From Alkalihalophilus pseudofirmus OF4 (GTDB taxonomy: Bacteria > Bacillota > Bacilli > Bacillales > Bacillaceae_D): a stretch of 64,000 nt of DNA. Each line of letters begins with the position of its first letter. The first letter of the stretch is position 1. Under the pieces are notes generated by a model. That model was not told where the DNA came from. It searched no databases and worked only from the letters and a program-made list of their open reading frames with translations. Where the stretch lies: NCBI RefSeq assembly GCF_000005825.2, contig NC_013791.2:2728001-2792000 (forward strand), in the 5' to 3' direction. The position numbers and the translations under genes were made by a program. Shown piece after piece: positions 17,586-27,901 of this stretch.

Positions 17586-18335
17586 ATGAATACAATTATT
17601 AACACTCAGTTAAATCATCGTTCCTATCGTTCTTACACTTCAAAAAAAGTAGAACCAGTAAAATTAGATGCGGTTATTAAAGCTTCACAAGCTGCCCCTT
17701 CATGGATTAATGGCCAGCAAGTATCAATCATTGCTGTTTTTGACGAACAACGAAAAACGCGCTTGTCTGAATTAGTCGGCAATCAAGCATATGTTGCACA
17801 AGCTCCTGTGTTTCTCATATTCTGTGCCGATTTTTATAGAGCTCAACTTGCAGGAGAGGTGCATGGTAAAACGCTTGAAGCCATCAATGATGTCGATGCC
17901 CTTCTAGTTGGTGCCACAGATGTTGGACTAGCTATGTCAAATGCCATTACTGCTGCTGAATCTCTTGGCCTTGGCACCGTGCCGATCGGAGGCATACGCA
18001 AAAATCCGCTTGAGGTGATTGAATTGCTAGAGCTCCCAAAGTATGTGATACCCATTGCAGGCTTATGCTTAGGATACCCTGGTGAAGACCCTGGCTTAAA
18101 ACCTCGTCTCCCAAAAGAAGCGATCTATCATGAGGAAAGCTACCAAACAGATGTAGCGCCATTGATTGAATCATATGATCAGTCTATGAGTGCATACATG
18201 CATAAGCGGACGAACGGAGCCCAATCTACTTCGTGGAGCGAGCGGGTTTCAAGCTTTTACGAGAAACCTTACTATACGTCTATTGCCCAAATGCTTGAGA
18301 AGCAAGGCTTTACATGTAAAAACATTAAAGAATAA
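17586..18335 (+). CDS. NAD(P)H-dependent flavin nitroreductase (NfsA/FRP-like)
   Basis: 249 residues. FMN-binding features of the nitroreductase family are visible: N-terminal LNHRSYRSYTSKKV, QAAPSWINGQQVSIIAV, DVGLAMSNAITAAESLGLGTVPIGGIRKNP and PIAGLCLGYPGEDPGLKPRLP. The last two match the NfsA/flavin reductase P branch. It probably reduces nitro compounds, quinones or disulfide-like substrates with FMN. GGAGG precedes the ATG at 17586; an earlier in-frame ATG at 17538 has no SD. Likely monocistronic, ending at a bidirectional terminator shared with the EAL gene. Confidence 0.88.
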   Translation: MNTIINTQLNHRSYRSYTSKKVEPVKLDAVIKASQAAPSWINGQQVSIIAVFDEQRKTRLSELVGNQAYVAQAPVFLIFCADFYRAQLAGEVHGKTLEAINDVDALLVGATDVGLAMSNAITAAESLGLGTVPIGGIRKNPLEVIELLELPKYVIPIAGLCLGYPGEDPGLKPRLPKEAIYHEESYQTDVAPLIESYDQSMSAYMHKRTNGAQSTSWSERVSSFYEKPYYTSIAQMLEKQGFTCKNIKE

Positions 18336-18344
18336 TGATTAAAG

Positions 18345-18370
18345 AAAACCCGCAGAGCTCTGCGGGTTTT
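18345..18370. terminator. bidirectional terminator (26-bp palindrome)
   Basis: A 26-bp perfect palindrome from AAAACCCGCAGAG to its complement between convergent genes; the EAL gene stop codon overlaps it. Confidence 0.9.
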
Positions 18371-19424
18371 AATTTGCATATGGGTATACATTTGTAACAG
18401 GATTTTTTTGAGGCCGACCAAAATAGTACCCTTGAGCTAGCGGAATTTTTAAGTCTAGACAGAACTCTGCCTCTTCCATCCTTTCAATTCCTTCTGCAAG
18501 TAACGTAATGCCGTACGCGTCTGCCACACTGACTATTTCTTTGATTTTAGCCTGCTTGATTTCATTTTGATCACAGTAATCGATAATGGCACGATCAATC
18601 TTGGCAAAATTAGGCTTAAGTTCTTTTAACACATCAACTGTGGCATAACCAGCTCCTAAATCATCTAGAGCCACATGAATTCCCTCACTTTGATAAACCG
18701 TAAAAATCTTTTTCAAATGGTTTACATCATGAATTTTTTCTGTCTCCACCACTTCAAACACTAAATCTTCCGGACGAATTTGATGGCGTTCTACTGCTTT
18801 TAACGTGCTCTTCAAACAGTGAGCAGGATCATAGATCGAAGAAGGCAGAAAATTAATGAATCGTTTCATCCCATTTTCTAACAATTTCGAGCTGATTTCA
18901 ATTGACGAAATCCGTGCTTGGCTGTCTAGAATAGATTGTAAACCTGCTTTTTGAGAGAAAGAAAACAGACTGCCTGGATTAAATGATAGATGCGGCGGTG
19001 TAGGCCTGACTAGAAATTCATACCCGTACACGTCATTCGTTTGTAATTTGATGACAGGCTGAATATGCTGGGTAAATAGCCCTTCGTTAATAACTTTGAC
19101 TAGAGGCCACTGCATAATCCGTTCTCTTAACTGGACATAGGGAATAAATCGGGCAAAATGTTCCTCCCCGTATGCTGAATATGTCGCTTGCACTTCTTCA
19201 CTTAAAAGTAACTCTGCATCTAGCTGCTCTAGTAATTGAAGCAGCTCTTCTTTGCCAGCATACTCGATATAAAAGATATCATTTTCATTTACTATGTATG
19301 TAAACTTCTCATGCTGTAATCTCGTAATGAGTTTCATCATCTTATGTTCTTCCTTCACTCTCACAAGCAACTGGCCTTTATCTGGAAGATCAGGAATATG
19401 ACCACATCTGGTGCAACTGTTCAA
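18369..19424 (-). CDS. EAL-domain protein (cyclic-di-GMP phosphodiesterase or receptor)
   Basis: 351 residues with a TTG start, preferred because GAGGAGGAG lies 5 nt upstream. The N-terminus has CTRCGH, a possible half zinc site, then a region of about 85 residues that I do not recognise. The EAL domain (about 105-345) keeps most catalytic positions: EFLVR replacing EALVR, NFLPSS, FEVVETE, LDDLGAGYA with the DD pair, KIDR, LAEGIE and QGYYFG. It could therefore hydrolyse cyclic di-GMP, although EFL and DDLG deviate slightly. Single gene, with a GGDEF-EAL protein encoded elsewhere in the window. Confidence 0.85.
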   Translation of the reverse strand: MNSCTRCGHIPDLPDKGQLLVRVKEEHKMMKLITRLQHEKFTYIVNENDIFYIEYAGKEELLQLLEQLDAELLLSEEVQATYSAYGEEHFARFIPYVQLRERIMQWPLVKVINEGLFTQHIQPVIKLQTNDVYGYEFLVRPTPPHLSFNPGSLFSFSQKAGLQSILDSQARISSIEISSKLLENGMKRFINFLPSSIYDPAHCLKSTLKAVERHQIRPEDLVFEVVETEKIHDVNHLKKIFTVYQSEGIHVALDDLGAGYATVDVLKELKPNFAKIDRAIIDYCDQNEIKQAKIKEIVSVADAYGITLLAEGIERMEEAEFCLDLKIPLAQGYYFGRPQKNPVTNVYPYAN

Positions 19425-19534
19425 ACGAACTCCTCCTCTAATGTATATTGTAAGTACTATACCACCTTTATAGTTATTTCAAACTAATACTATTGTAATA
19501 TGTTTATTCTGTTTTGACATGTTTGATGCACTAG

Positions 19535-19563
19535 AAAAAGCCATGTTTTTTATACATGGCTTT
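19535..19563 (-). terminator. terminator of the methylmalonyl-CoA operon
   Basis: AAAGCCATGT (19537-19546) pairs with ACATGGCTTT (19554-19563); in the minus direction five T follow. It lies 30 bp after the meaB stop. Confidence 0.8.
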
Positions 19564-19592
19564 CACTTTTTAATTACTGCTCCCTGATGAGG

Positions 19593-20591
19593 CTATTTTT
19601 TTGTCATTTCTAACAGCTCTAAAGCTGCTTTAGTAGCTGCAGCCTCACCTGATAAGACTTGGTGCTGCATTTCAGGAAGGCGGCTTTTAATTATCTCCTG
19701 TTCATAAAACTGTGCAAGAACTTGCTCCTCAATCAAATCTTTAAACCACCTGAGAGCTTGTTCATTTCTTCTTTTTAAGAAAAGGTCATTCTCTTGCATA
19801 TGCTCCTTATGTTCTTTTATAACAGACCAGATATGATCGACACCCTCACCTGTCAAAGCAGAAACAGTGTAGGCCTTCGTCGCCCATCCTTCTGTGATCG
19901 GCGGCAGCAGGTGAAGCATTCGATTCAATTCCACCCTGGCTTGTTGTGCTGCTTGTTTATTAGGTCCATCCGCTTTATTAATAAACATCGCATCGGCCAT
20001 TTCCATAATCCCTTTTTTCATTCCTTGGAGCTCATCTCCTGCTCCAGTCAGCATTAATACAAGAAAGAAGTCTACCATTGAGCGGACAGCTACTTCGCTT
20101 TGACCAACGCCGACAGTCTCTACAATAATCACATCATAGCCTGCCGCCTCACATAAAAGAAGCGTTTCGCGGGTCTTTCTAGCTACCCCGCCAAGAGTGC
20201 CACCTGCAGGGGAAGGTCTGACATAGGCATTAGGGTGGCGCGATAATTGCTCCATTCGAGTTTTATCACCTAAAATACTGCCTCCAGTTAGAGTGCTAGA
20301 AGGGTCTACGGCTAATACCGCTACCTTATGCCCCCTCTCACAGAGCATCATTCCGAATGCTTCAATCAGGGTGCTTTTTCCTGCTCCTGGCACACCTGAA
20401 AAGCCAATCCGAATAGAGTTTCCTGTATGAGGCATTAACTCTGTTAAGACATCCTGAGCTAATTTCAAATGTTTCTTTGCATTGCTCTCCACTAGGGTGA
20501 TCGCTCTTGCCAAGACGGCTCGATTTTGCTCTTTTACACCCTTTACATACTCATCAACTGTTAACTGCTTTCTTTTAGGGGGCTGTGCCAT
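19593..20591 (-). CDS. meaB: methylmalonyl-CoA mutase-associated GTPase MeaB
   Basis: 332-residue G3E-family P-loop GTPase, previously called ArgK. Walker A is GVPGAGKST (66-74), followed by VLAVDPSSTLTGGSILGDKTRM, IVETVGVGQSE and the base-recognition motif NKAD. It protects and reloads the B12 cofactor of methylmalonyl-CoA mutase. It is the last gene of the operon, 74 nt after mutB, with a hairpin in the gap. Length and motifs are normal. Confidence 0.95.
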   Translation of the reverse strand: MAQPPKRKQLTVDEYVKGVKEQNRAVLARAITLVESNAKKHLKLAQDVLTELMPHTGNSIRIGFSGVPGAGKSTLIEAFGMMLCERGHKVAVLAVDPSSTLTGGSILGDKTRMEQLSRHPNAYVRPSPAGGTLGGVARKTRETLLLCEAAGYDVIIVETVGVGQSEVAVRSMVDFFLVLMLTGAGDELQGMKKGIMEMADAMFINKADGPNKQAAQQARVELNRMLHLLPPITEGWATKAYTVSALTGEGVDHIWSVIKEHKEHMQENDLFLKRRNEQALRWFKDLIEEQVLAQFYEQEIIKSRLPEMQHQVLSGEAAATKAALELLEMTKK

Positions 20592-20638
20592 ACCTTTTCT
20601 CCTCCCTTTTCGAACGAAAAAACTAAATCTAAAAAGAA

Positions 20639-20664
20639 AGAAGAAGTGTTACTCCACTTCTTCT
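20639..20664 (-). terminator. possible attenuator between mutB and meaB
   Basis: AGAAGAAGTG (20639-20648) pairs with CACTTCTTCT (20655-20664); in the minus direction it is followed by CTTTCTTTTTAG. Partial termination would lower meaB relative to mutB. Confidence 0.5.
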
Positions 20665-20665
20665 T

Positions 20666-22813
20666 CTAAGCCGAGCTCTCTTTTAATTCTTCAAGAATCT
20701 GCGCTGCTGCAACCGGGATCACTGTACCAGGGCCAAAAATGGCTGCCGCTCCGTTTTCTTTTAAGAATTCATAGTCTTGAGCAGGAATAACTCCGCCTAT
20801 AATCACTAAAATATCTTCACGTCCATGTTTCTTTAATTCTTCTACTACTTGTGGCAATAGCGTCTTATGACCAGCAGCAAGGGAACTCATTCCAATCACA
20901 TGGACATCATTTTCTACTGCTTGCAGAGCGGCTTCTGCTGGCGTCTGGAACAATGGCCCGATATCAACATCAAACCCCATATCAGCAAATGCGGTAGAAA
21001 TCACTTTTGCTCCGCGATCATGACCATCTTGACCCATTTTTGCAATCATAATTCTCGGTCTGCGTCCTTCTGCTTGTTCAAATTCATCCGTTAATTTGCG
21101 GATATTTTCCATCTCTTCATTCTCTCCAAACTCAGAACGGTACACCCCGCTAATTGATCGGATGACCGCTTTATGTCTGCCTACTACTTTCTCATAAGCC
21201 ATAGAAATCTCACCTAAACTAGCACGTGCACGAGCAGCATCTACTGCTAATTCTAATAGATTTCCTTCACCTGTTTCTGCAGCTTTGGTGATTGCAGCTA
21301 AAGCGGCTTCTACTTTCGCTTCATCACGCTGTGCACGCAGCTTTTCTAAACGGCGGATTTGCGCCTCGCGAACGACTGTATTATCGATATTTAAAATATC
21401 TAACGGCTCTTCTGCGTCCAGACGATAAGTATTTACCCCAATGATTGTTTCTTTCTTAGAATCAATATGCGCCTGTCTTCTAGCCGCAGCTTCTTCAATT
21501 CGCATTTTCGGAAGCCCTGTTTCGATTGCTTTAGCCATCCCGCCAAGCTCTTCAATCTCCTCAATATGAGCCCATGCCTTTTCTAGAAGCTCAGCCGTTA
21601 GAGACTCTACATAATAAGAACCTCCCCACGGATCAAGTACGTTAGTCAAACCGGTTTCATCTTGTAAGTAAAGCTGAGTATTACGAGCGATCCTTGCAGA
21701 GAAATCCGTAGGTAGGGCAATGGCTTCATCTAATGCGTTCGTATGAAGGGATTGCGTATGCCCCATTGAGGCTGCCATCGCTTCAATGCAAGTACGCACA
21801 ACATTATTATATGGATCTTGCTCCGTTAAGCTCCATCCTGATGTTTGTGAGTGGGTGCGAAGCGCAAGTGACTTATCATTTTTAGGATTAAACGGCTTAA
21901 TCAGTTTCGCCCAAATTAAACGAGCTGCGCGCATTTTCGCCACTTCCATATAATAATTCATGCCGATTGCCCAGAAAAAGGACAGCCTAGGCGCAAATGA
22001 ATCAATATCAAGCCCTGCTTTTATACCCGTTCTTACATACTCAAGACCATCAGCTAGTGTATAGGCAAGCTCGATATCCGCTGTCGCACCAGCTTCCTGC
22101 ATATGATAACCGGAGATACTAATACTATTAAATTTCGGCATGTACTTTGAAGTATATTCAAAGATATCAGCAATTGCTTTCATAGAAGCTTCTGGAGGGT
22201 AAATATACGTGTTACGTACCATATACTCCTTCAAGATATCATTTTGAATTGTACCGGTCAGCTGTTCTGGCTTAACGCCCTGCTCTTCTGCTGCAACAAT
22301 GTAGAATGCCAAGATCGGCAGTACAGCCCCGTTCATCGTCATAGAAACAGACATCTGATCAAGCGGGATCCCGTCAAATAATATTTTCATATCAAGAATA
22401 GAATCTACGGCCACACCTGCTTTACCAACATCTCCAACTACTCGTTCATGGTCACTGTCATAACCACGGTGGGTAGCTAAATCAAAAGCAATCGACAATC
22501 CTTTTTGGCCGGCTGCTAGGTTTCTGCGATAAAACGCATTACTTTCCTCTGCTGTTGAGAACCCGGCATACTGTCTAACCGTCCAAGGTCTTGTTTTATA
22601 CATAGCTGGGTAAGGTCCGCGAAAGAACGGGGCAAGTCCCGCCACATAATTTAAATGCTTCATTCCCTGTGTATCATCTTTGGAGTAGCTAGATTTAACT
22701 GCAATCTTCTCCATCGTTTCGATTGTGTCAACCGTTTGTTCCACTTGACTCTCTGTTACAGACTGGCCGTCAAATACAGGAAACGCCATCTTTTCAAAGG
22801 ATGGTTTTGTCAT
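20666..22813 (-). CDS. mutB: methylmalonyl-CoA mutase, large (catalytic) subunit
   Basis: 715 residues. The N-terminal TIM-barrel has [26 protein letters not shown] and [18 protein letters not shown]; the C-terminal B12-binding domain has the ligand motif DGHDRG (D-x-H-x-x-G). It converts methylmalonyl-CoA to succinyl-CoA. The ATG at 22813 is chosen because GGAGGG lies 7 nt upstream; it overlaps the mutA stop as ATGA, indicating translational coupling. Partner genes mutA and meaB are adjacent. Confidence 0.96.
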   Translation of the reverse strand: MTKPSFEKMAFPVFDGQSVTESQVEQTVDTIETMEKIAVKSSYSKDDTQGMKHLNYVAGLAPFFRGPYPAMYKTRPWTVRQYAGFSTAEESNAFYRRNLAAGQKGLSIAFDLATHRGYDSDHERVVGDVGKAGVAVDSILDMKILFDGIPLDQMSVSMTMNGAVLPILAFYIVAAEEQGVKPEQLTGTIQNDILKEYMVRNTYIYPPEASMKAIADIFEYTSKYMPKFNSISISGYHMQEAGATADIELAYTLADGLEYVRTGIKAGLDIDSFAPRLSFFWAIGMNYYMEVAKMRAARLIWAKLIKPFNPKNDKSLALRTHSQTSGWSLTEQDPYNNVVRTCIEAMAASMGHTQSLHTNALDEAIALPTDFSARIARNTQLYLQDETGLTNVLDPWGGSYYVESLTAELLEKAWAHIEEIEELGGMAKAIETGLPKMRIEEAAARRQAHIDSKKETIIGVNTYRLDAEEPLDILNIDNTVVREAQIRRLEKLRAQRDEAKVEAALAAITKAAETGEGNLLELAVDAARARASLGEISMAYEKVVGRHKAVIRSISGVYRSEFGENEEMENIRKLTDEFEQAEGRRPRIMIAKMGQDGHDRGAKVISTAFADMGFDVDIGPLFQTPAEAALQAVENDVHVIGMSSLAAGHKTLLPQVVEELKKHGREDILVIIGGVIPAQDYEFLKENGAAAIFGPGTVIPVAAAQILEELKESSA

Positions 22814-24822
22814 TGTCTGGCCCTCCAATTCCATAGATTCATCAGCTGCTCATAATGATTGGCCCTCATGTGTATATACTCCGTTGCTGCTGCTTCATCT
22901 TTTTGTTTCCCCGTTATATAAATGCGTACATCATGAGAAATCATCTGTTTCAGCTCGCTAATTAGAGCAGGTGCATGCTCTTTCAAATCTTCATCGGTGC
23001 CGCATATAACAAAGACATGTTCTTTTGCTAAGTCGCTTGCACTATTTTTAATGGAGTCTGCATTAAATGGTGATTCTACTTCAAAGCCTCCTGCTCTAAA
23101 GTATCCCGCAGCAAAATCAGCTCGAGGCTTATATTTTGCTAAAGGCCCGATTCCGATTAATACAGCAGATGCACGCTCTCCTTTTTTCTGTTCAAACTGC
23201 TTACTCAAATCTCTCATCTGCTCATACGGCATAGATAGTCTTCTAGATTCAACCGGCTCGGAAATTCTAGCCTGCTCATTGCTGTCTTCAACTATCACCT
23301 TATACATGGCAGACAGTGAATATCCCTCTTTTGCAGCATGTAACCATTCATCAAAAGAAGCAGGCTGTACCTCAAGTGACTTTTCTGCCGTTCTTGTGCG
23401 ATCAATGGCCCATTCTGCGGCCTCTTTATTTTCGTGAAGCAACGCTTCATCTAAATTAGCATACTGGTTTACTCCAACTACTGTTTGCTTTCTTGTTTCA
23501 ACATCCTCAAGCCTTGCTTCCCATGTCTCATTAATCCAAGCCTGAGGCAGACCTTCAGCTAATGCTTGAGACATCCCTCCGCACGCTTCAATCTCTTGGA
23601 ATTTCTGCCATGCTTTTTTAGCGATCTCATCTGTTAAGTGCTCCACATACCATGCACCGCCTGATGCATCCTGAGTAGCTGCAAGATGACTCTCTTCCAT
23701 AAGAATTAAGGAAGTGTTCCTTGCAATTCTTCTGGAAAATGAAGTAGACGGCTGAATCGGCTCATCAAACGGGCTTACTTGAATGCTGTCTGCTCCTGCT
23801 ACCGCTGCACTAAATGCCTCACTTGTCCCACGCAGCATATTCACATAAGGATCAAGCTTTGCTTTTGTAAAAGCAGATGTCCGGGCATGGATAAACATTT
23901 TAGATCCTTCTTCGCTTGCTCCGAACGCTTTCATAATCGCTGCCCATAATAAACGGGCGCTTCTAATCTTAGCTATCTCTACAAATGACTGGCTTCCAAT
24001 CGAAAATGAAAAAGCCATCGCACTTCCGGCTTGATCTGCTGAGAGCCCTCGATTCATTAACTCTGACACATACTCCACACCTGTTGAAAGAGCGCATGCC
24101 AACTCATCCGCAGCCGATGCTCCCCCGTTATGATAGGCATCACTCTGCACTAGAACCGTACGGATGTCTTTTTGCTTATCGATGACCCACTTACTCGCTT
24201 CCGCCATATCGTCATAGCTTGCTGATAGACTGAATGAAAGCTCACCTTGCTTAGCTAATTCACTTAAAGGATCACAAGCAATGATTCCACATAATTTTCC
24301 TTCATCAATAGAAGCAGCAACTGTAGACAACACCGGACTTAATAGAGCACCCGTATATAGATGCATCGGGTACTTTTCTACATCGATCCCTTCAAAAATC
24401 AGTTGAAAATCTGCAGCTGATTCTACTTTCACTCCACGATCATCATCTTTTTTGGGATTGCCTTTTGCTGCTTCATCAAGCACTAGATGAAGTACATTTT
24501 GACCTCTTGCCAGATCATTAAGAGCATGTTCATTTAAGACCTCTGGAGTGGCACCGCTCAACTCTTGACTGACTCTCCATTTATCTCGTTTATGCTCAGT
24601 ACCTCTCGTAAAAGGGAACTGTCCGGGCTGCTCAGATAGAGTAGCTAGGCTTTCTACATCTTTTTCTTGATACATTGGCTCAGTCGTAATGCCCTCATAA
24701 AGATTTGTTAAAAGTTTCTTTTCAAATGGAGCACCCTTTAAGGAACGTTCGGCTGCTTGCCGCCATTCTTCATATGTTGGTATCGGAAATTCGCTAAACT
24801 TATCCAGGTCCTTAGGCTTCAT
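22810..24822 (-). CDS. mutA: methylmalonyl-CoA mutase, small subunit
   Basis: 670 residues, homologous to mutB but shorter and diverged. The barrel part is recognisable ([50 protein letters not shown]), whereas the C-terminal domain lacks the D-x-H-x-x-G cobalamin ligand, as normal for the non-catalytic subunit. The start has only a weak ribosome site (GGAACGCT), and a 6-bp hairpin GAGCCT/AGGCTC lies just upstream, so initiation may be coupled or regulated. It follows the carboxyltransferase gene by 69 nt. Confidence 0.93.
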   Translation of the reverse strand: MKPKDLDKFSEFPIPTYEEWRQAAERSLKGAPFEKKLLTNLYEGITTEPMYQEKDVESLATLSEQPGQFPFTRGTEHKRDKWRVSQELSGATPEVLNEHALNDLARGQNVLHLVLDEAAKGNPKKDDDRGVKVESAADFQLIFEGIDVEKYPMHLYTGALLSPVLSTVAASIDEGKLCGIIACDPLSELAKQGELSFSLSASYDDMAEASKWVIDKQKDIRTVLVQSDAYHNGGASAADELACALSTGVEYVSELMNRGLSADQAGSAMAFSFSIGSQSFVEIAKIRSARLLWAAIMKAFGASEEGSKMFIHARTSAFTKAKLDPYVNMLRGTSEAFSAAVAGADSIQVSPFDEPIQPSTSFSRRIARNTSLILMEESHLAATQDASGGAWYVEHLTDEIAKKAWQKFQEIEACGGMSQALAEGLPQAWINETWEARLEDVETRKQTVVGVNQYANLDEALLHENKEAAEWAIDRTRTAEKSLEVQPASFDEWLHAAKEGYSLSAMYKVIVEDSNEQARISEPVESRRLSMPYEQMRDLSKQFEQKKGERASAVLIGIGPLAKYKPRADFAAGYFRAGGFEVESPFNADSIKNSASDLAKEHVFVICGTDEDLKEHAPALISELKQMISHDVRIYITGKQKDEAAATEYIHMRANHYEQLMNLWNWRARQ

Positions 24823-24832
24823 AGCGTTCCGG

Positions 24833-24849
24833 GAGCCTACTTGAGGCTC
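24833..24849 (-). other. hairpin immediately upstream of mutA start
   Basis: GAGCCT/AGGCTC, 6-bp stem with 5-nt loop and no T-run, 10 nt before the start codon. It is the only structured element in the short spacer. Confidence 0.4.
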
Positions 24850-24891
24850 ACCTGCTCACTCCCTTCTCTTCTTAGGTCTGATCTAATCGAT

Positions 24892-26442
24892 TTATAGAGG
24901 AATATTCCCATGCTTTTTCTTTGGAAGTTCTTTCTTCTTATTACGCAGCATATCTAATGCTTGCGCTAGACTCTTACGTGTATCTCGTGGATCGATGACG
25001 TCATCTACCATTCCATTGCTGGCTGCAACATATGGATTGGCAAAACGTTCGCGGTAGTCAGCAATTTTAGCCGCTCGAGTCGCTTCTGGATCATCGCTTT
25101 CATTAATTTCTTTAGCAAAAATAATATTAGCTGCGCCTTCAGGACCCATAACAGCAATTTCAGCATTTGGCCATGCATACACAACATCGGCTCCGATCGC
25201 TTTACTATTTAAAGCAACATAAGCGCCTCCAAATGCTTTTCTTAAAATGACCGTAATTTTAGGTACAGTCGCTTCTGAATAGGCATATAAGATTTTTGCC
25301 CCATGCCTGATAATACCTCCGTGCTCTTGCTGTACTCCTGGAATAAACCCACTTACATCTTCAAATGTGATGAGAGGGATGTTGTAGCAGTCACAAAAAC
25401 GGATAAAACGTGAGCATTTATCAGAAGAATCAATATCTAACCCGCCCGCCATCATTTTCGGGTTGTTTGCAACAATTCCTACGGTCTCTCCTTCAATACG
25501 AGCAAAGCCGCATACAATATTTTTAGCAAACTTAGGCTGAACTTCTAAGAAATCTTCATCATCTACAATTTTTTCGATCACGTGACGAACATCATACACT
25601 TTTGTTCCATCTACAGGTACAATATCAATTAATTCTTCAATTCTCTCATCAAGAGGTTTAGTGTTCACTGGCTTTTTGACTGGTGTACGCTCTTCATGAT
25701 TTTGCGGCAAGAATGAAATAAGCTTTCTAACATCCTTTAAAACCTGCTCTTCAGAAGGAGACGTGAAATGTGCATTTCCGCTCACACTTGAATGAACTTT
25801 AGCTCCCCCAAGATTCTCGCTGTTAATCTTTGCACCAGTTACACTTTCAATGACCTTTGGACCGGTAATAAACATTTGGCTCGTTTTCTCCACCATAAAA
25901 ACAAAGTCAGTAATTGCTGGAGAATAAACTGCTCCTCCTGCACAAGGTCCCATAATAACGGAAATTTGAGGTACTACACCTGAGTAAATCGCATTACGGT
26001 AGAAGATATGACCGTACCCATCAAGTGAAAGCACTCCCTCTTGAATACGTGCTCCGCCTGAGTCATTTAACCCAATAATAGGCGCACCGTTTTCAGCTGC
26101 AAGATCCATTACCTTAGCAATTTTTCTAGCATGCATCTCACCAAGGGCTCCTCCAAATACAGTGAAGTCTTGGGCAAACAAGAAGATTAAGCGTCCGTCT
26201 ACTTTACCGTACCCAGTGACAACTCCTTCACCCGGCGCTTCTGCAGATCCGTAATCGAGGCCTCTATGTTCAATAAAAGGATTTAATTCAACAAATGTCC
26301 CTTCATCTACTAATAGGTCAATACGTTCTCTTGCTGTCATTTTGCCGCGATCATGCTGGGCATCAATCCTTGCTTCACCGCCGCCTAGCTTCACTTTTTC
26401 TCTTCGCTCTTCTAACTCATTGATACGATCAAGCATATCCAT
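24892..26442 (-). CDS. acyl-CoA carboxyltransferase (propionyl-CoA carboxylase beta / methylmalonyl-CoA decarboxylase alpha type)
   Basis: 516 residues with both crotonase-fold halves of a biotin-dependent carboxyltransferase. Visible parts are GKMTARERIDLLVDEGTF, GGALGEMHARKIAKVMDLA, NDSGGARIQEGV, GPCAGGAVYSPAITDF, and in the second half TFEDVSGFIPGVQQEHGGIIRHGAKILYAY and AFGGAYVALNSK. It should transfer CO2 between carboxybiotin and propionyl-CoA, feeding the mutase. It sits between a biotin carrier gene and mutA. No decarboxylase membrane subunit is nearby, which favours a carboxylase over a sodium pump. SD AGGAAGG. Confidence 0.92.
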   Translation of the reverse strand: MDMLDRINELEERREKVKLGGGEARIDAQHDRGKMTARERIDLLVDEGTFVELNPFIEHRGLDYGSAEAPGEGVVTGYGKVDGRLIFLFAQDFTVFGGALGEMHARKIAKVMDLAAENGAPIIGLNDSGGARIQEGVLSLDGYGHIFYRNAIYSGVVPQISVIMGPCAGGAVYSPAITDFVFMVEKTSQMFITGPKVIESVTGAKINSENLGGAKVHSSVSGNAHFTSPSEEQVLKDVRKLISFLPQNHEERTPVKKPVNTKPLDERIEELIDIVPVDGTKVYDVRHVIEKIVDDEDFLEVQPKFAKNIVCGFARIEGETVGIVANNPKMMAGGLDIDSSDKCSRFIRFCDCYNIPLITFEDVSGFIPGVQQEHGGIIRHGAKILYAYSEATVPKITVILRKAFGGAYVALNSKAIGADVVYAWPNAEIAVMGPEGAANIIFAKEINESDDPEATRAAKIADYRERFANPYVAASNGMVDDVIDPRDTRKSLAQALDMLRNKKKELPKKKHGNIPL

Positions 26443-26516
26443 ACGTCATCTTCCTTCCTATTCCTATGGTTGAACGATCTCTTACTTAATAGATTGACTT
26501 ACGTTTACTTAGGTTT

Positions 26517-26544
26517 GATTTACTTAGATTGATTTACTTAGATT
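26517..26544. repeat. 14-bp tandem duplication across the biotin-carrier stop codon
   Basis: GATTTACTTAGATT occurs twice head-to-tail (26517-26530, 26531-26544); the stop codon at 26534-26536 lies in one copy. A third, degenerate TTTACTTAG lies just before. Confidence 0.9.
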
Positions 26545-27040
26545 GAAGTGCGAACAACGGCTGACCGTATTCAACAAGCTCCCCGTTTTCTACTAAAATA
26601 TCAACAATTTTACCGTTCATTTCTGCTTCCAGCTCATTCATTAGCTTCATCGCTTCGACAATACAAACCACTTCCCCCTCTTTCACTTCAGCCCCTACTT
26701 CTACATATGGCTTAGAATCAGGCGATGGGGATGAATAGAACGTACCTACCATTGGTGAAAGGATGTGTTCTACATCTTCTTTTGCAGCATCTTTCGGTGC
26801 AGATGCTTCCTCTTTTACTGGTGTTTCTTCTTTTACCGGCGGCGCGGCAGGTACTGTTTTGGCAGCAGACTGTGCTTCTGGGGCGGTTGCTGTAACAGGC
26901 TCGGCAGCATCAACTAGCTGTACTCCGCTGTTCTTTTTAAGAGTGATCTGTTCCTTTCCTTCTCCTTTTACGGTTACTTCTGATAAATTAGAACGGTCAA
27001 GCGCACGGATAAGTTCTTTGATTTCACTCACTTTATACAT
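26534..27040 (-). CDS. accB: biotin carboxyl carrier protein (AccB-like)
   Basis: 168 residues. The N-terminal part ([21 protein letters not shown]) resembles AccB, followed by an Ala/Pro/Glu-rich linker (about 45-90) and a biotinyl domain with the modified lysine in EAMKLMNE. The ATG at 27040 is preferred because AAAGGAG lies 9 nt upstream; an ATG three codons earlier abuts that SD. It supplies carboxybiotin to the carboxyltransferase next door. No biotin carboxylase is in the operon, so AccC must be shared from elsewhere. Confidence 0.92.
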   Translation of the reverse strand: MYKVSEIKELIRALDRSNLSEVTVKGEGKEQITLKKNSGVQLVDAAEPVTATAPEAQSAAKTVPAAPPVKEETPVKEEASAPKDAAKEDVEHILSPMVGTFYSSPSPDSKPYVEVGAEVKEGEVVCIVEAMKLMNELEAEMNGKIVDILVENGELVEYGQPLFALQSK

Positions 27041-27064
27041 GTTGGTCATCTCCTTTGCTTATTC

Positions 27065-27090
27065 AACAATTTTATTTAACAATTTTATTT
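27065..27090. repeat. 13-bp tandem duplication across the tetR stop codon
   Basis: AACAATTTTATTT occurs twice without mismatch (27065-27077, 27078-27090); the TetR stop codon is at 27089-27091. Confidence 0.9.
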
Positions 27091-27727
27091 AACAGTTCAA
27101 TGAATCCGGTTTCAAAAAGAACCGTTGATTTTCAGGTTTTTGCAGTGCTTCTGGCGTTAAAACAGAGTGCATTACTAAGTCAGCATAAATTAAGGCAATA
27201 TCATTTATTGAATATTTACCTGTATCCTTATACCACTTGTACGTCCAGTTCGTCATTCCAAAAATGGCCATAGATGTAATTGGAACTGGTATTTCTTTTC
27301 TAAATTCTCCTTGCTGAATGCCTTCTTCTACCACTCTAAACATCATTTTTTTATAACGATCACGCTTAACTTTGATCGTTTGAAAGTAATCTGAGCTCAA
27401 ATATAGGGACTCTTGGTAAAAAACCGTTACGTGAGGACGATATAATTCAAACATCATAACAAAGGACTTTACGGTCTCGTACAGCCTTTCTGCTGGTGTA
27501 TTATAGCGTGTGTATGCATCTTCTGCTTTGGTTAAGATGTATGTAATAAACGAGTCATGGATCGTATATAAGAGTTCATCTTTAGACCTGAAGTTATGAT
27601 AAAATCCACCTTTTGAGGTCCCGCTTTCTTTCACAATCTTATCAACAGTAACAGCATGGAACCCTTGTTCTTCAAACAATAATAAAGCAGCTTCAATAAT
27701 CCGATCCTTTGTCGGCTTAACACTCAT
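27089..27727 (-). CDS. TetR/AcrR-family regulator
   Basis: 212 residues from the ATG at 27727 (MSVKPTKDRIIEAAL). The N-terminal helix-turn-helix reads VTVDKIVKESGTSKGGFYHNFRSKDELL; the ligand domain follows. GAGAGGTGA lies about 11 nt upstream; a GTG three codons earlier is an alternative. Longer in-frame extensions have no ribosome site. It lies 48 nt before the biotin-carrier gene on the same strand, so it is probably the first gene of the propionyl-CoA operon and responds to an acyl-CoA. An inverted repeat 30-50 bp upstream is a likely operator. Confidence 0.85.
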   Translation of the reverse strand: MSVKPTKDRIIEAALLLFEEQGFHAVTVDKIVKESGTSKGGFYHNFRSKDELLYTIHDSFITYILTKAEDAYTRYNTPAERLYETVKSFVMMFELYRPHVTVFYQESLYLSSDYFQTIKVKRDRYKKMMFRVVEEGIQQGEFRKEIPVPITSMAIFGMTNWTYKWYKDTGKYSINDIALIYADLVMHSVLTPEALQKPENQRFFLKPDSLNC

Positions 27728-27758
27728 CTCGTTCACTTCACCTCTCTCTGTTATTTTC

Positions 27759-27774
27759 GACCGACTGGTCAGTC
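27759..27774. promoter_or_regulatory. probable TetR operator
   Basis: GACCGACTGGTCAGTC contains two overlapping inverted repeats, GACC-N4-GGTC and GACTG-N2-CAGTC, just upstream of the tetR start. The form is typical of TetR-family sites and suggests autoregulation of the whole operon. Confidence 0.65.
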
Positions 27775-27856
27775 TGTTAACAAAATTGTACGAAACGTTC
27801 CGACTATTGTCAATATTGTTTCTGTAATCGCTTGCAATTTTATTTTTATTCACTCT

Positions 27857-27892
27857 AAAAAACCGCTATTTCCGAGGAAATAGCGGTTTTTT
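27857..27892 (-). terminator. terminator of the DDAH-like gene
   Basis: A 16-bp perfect stem (27857-27872 with 27877-27892) with loop CGAG and T-run, 10 bp after the stop. Confidence 0.92.
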
Positions 27893-27901
27893 CTACATAC
27901 A

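Noticed and set aside
22810-24822. mutA as a decayed copy of mutB because the B12 ligand is absent
   Set aside because: Loss of D-x-H-x-x-G is normal for the small subunit, and the frame is intact and coupled to mutB.
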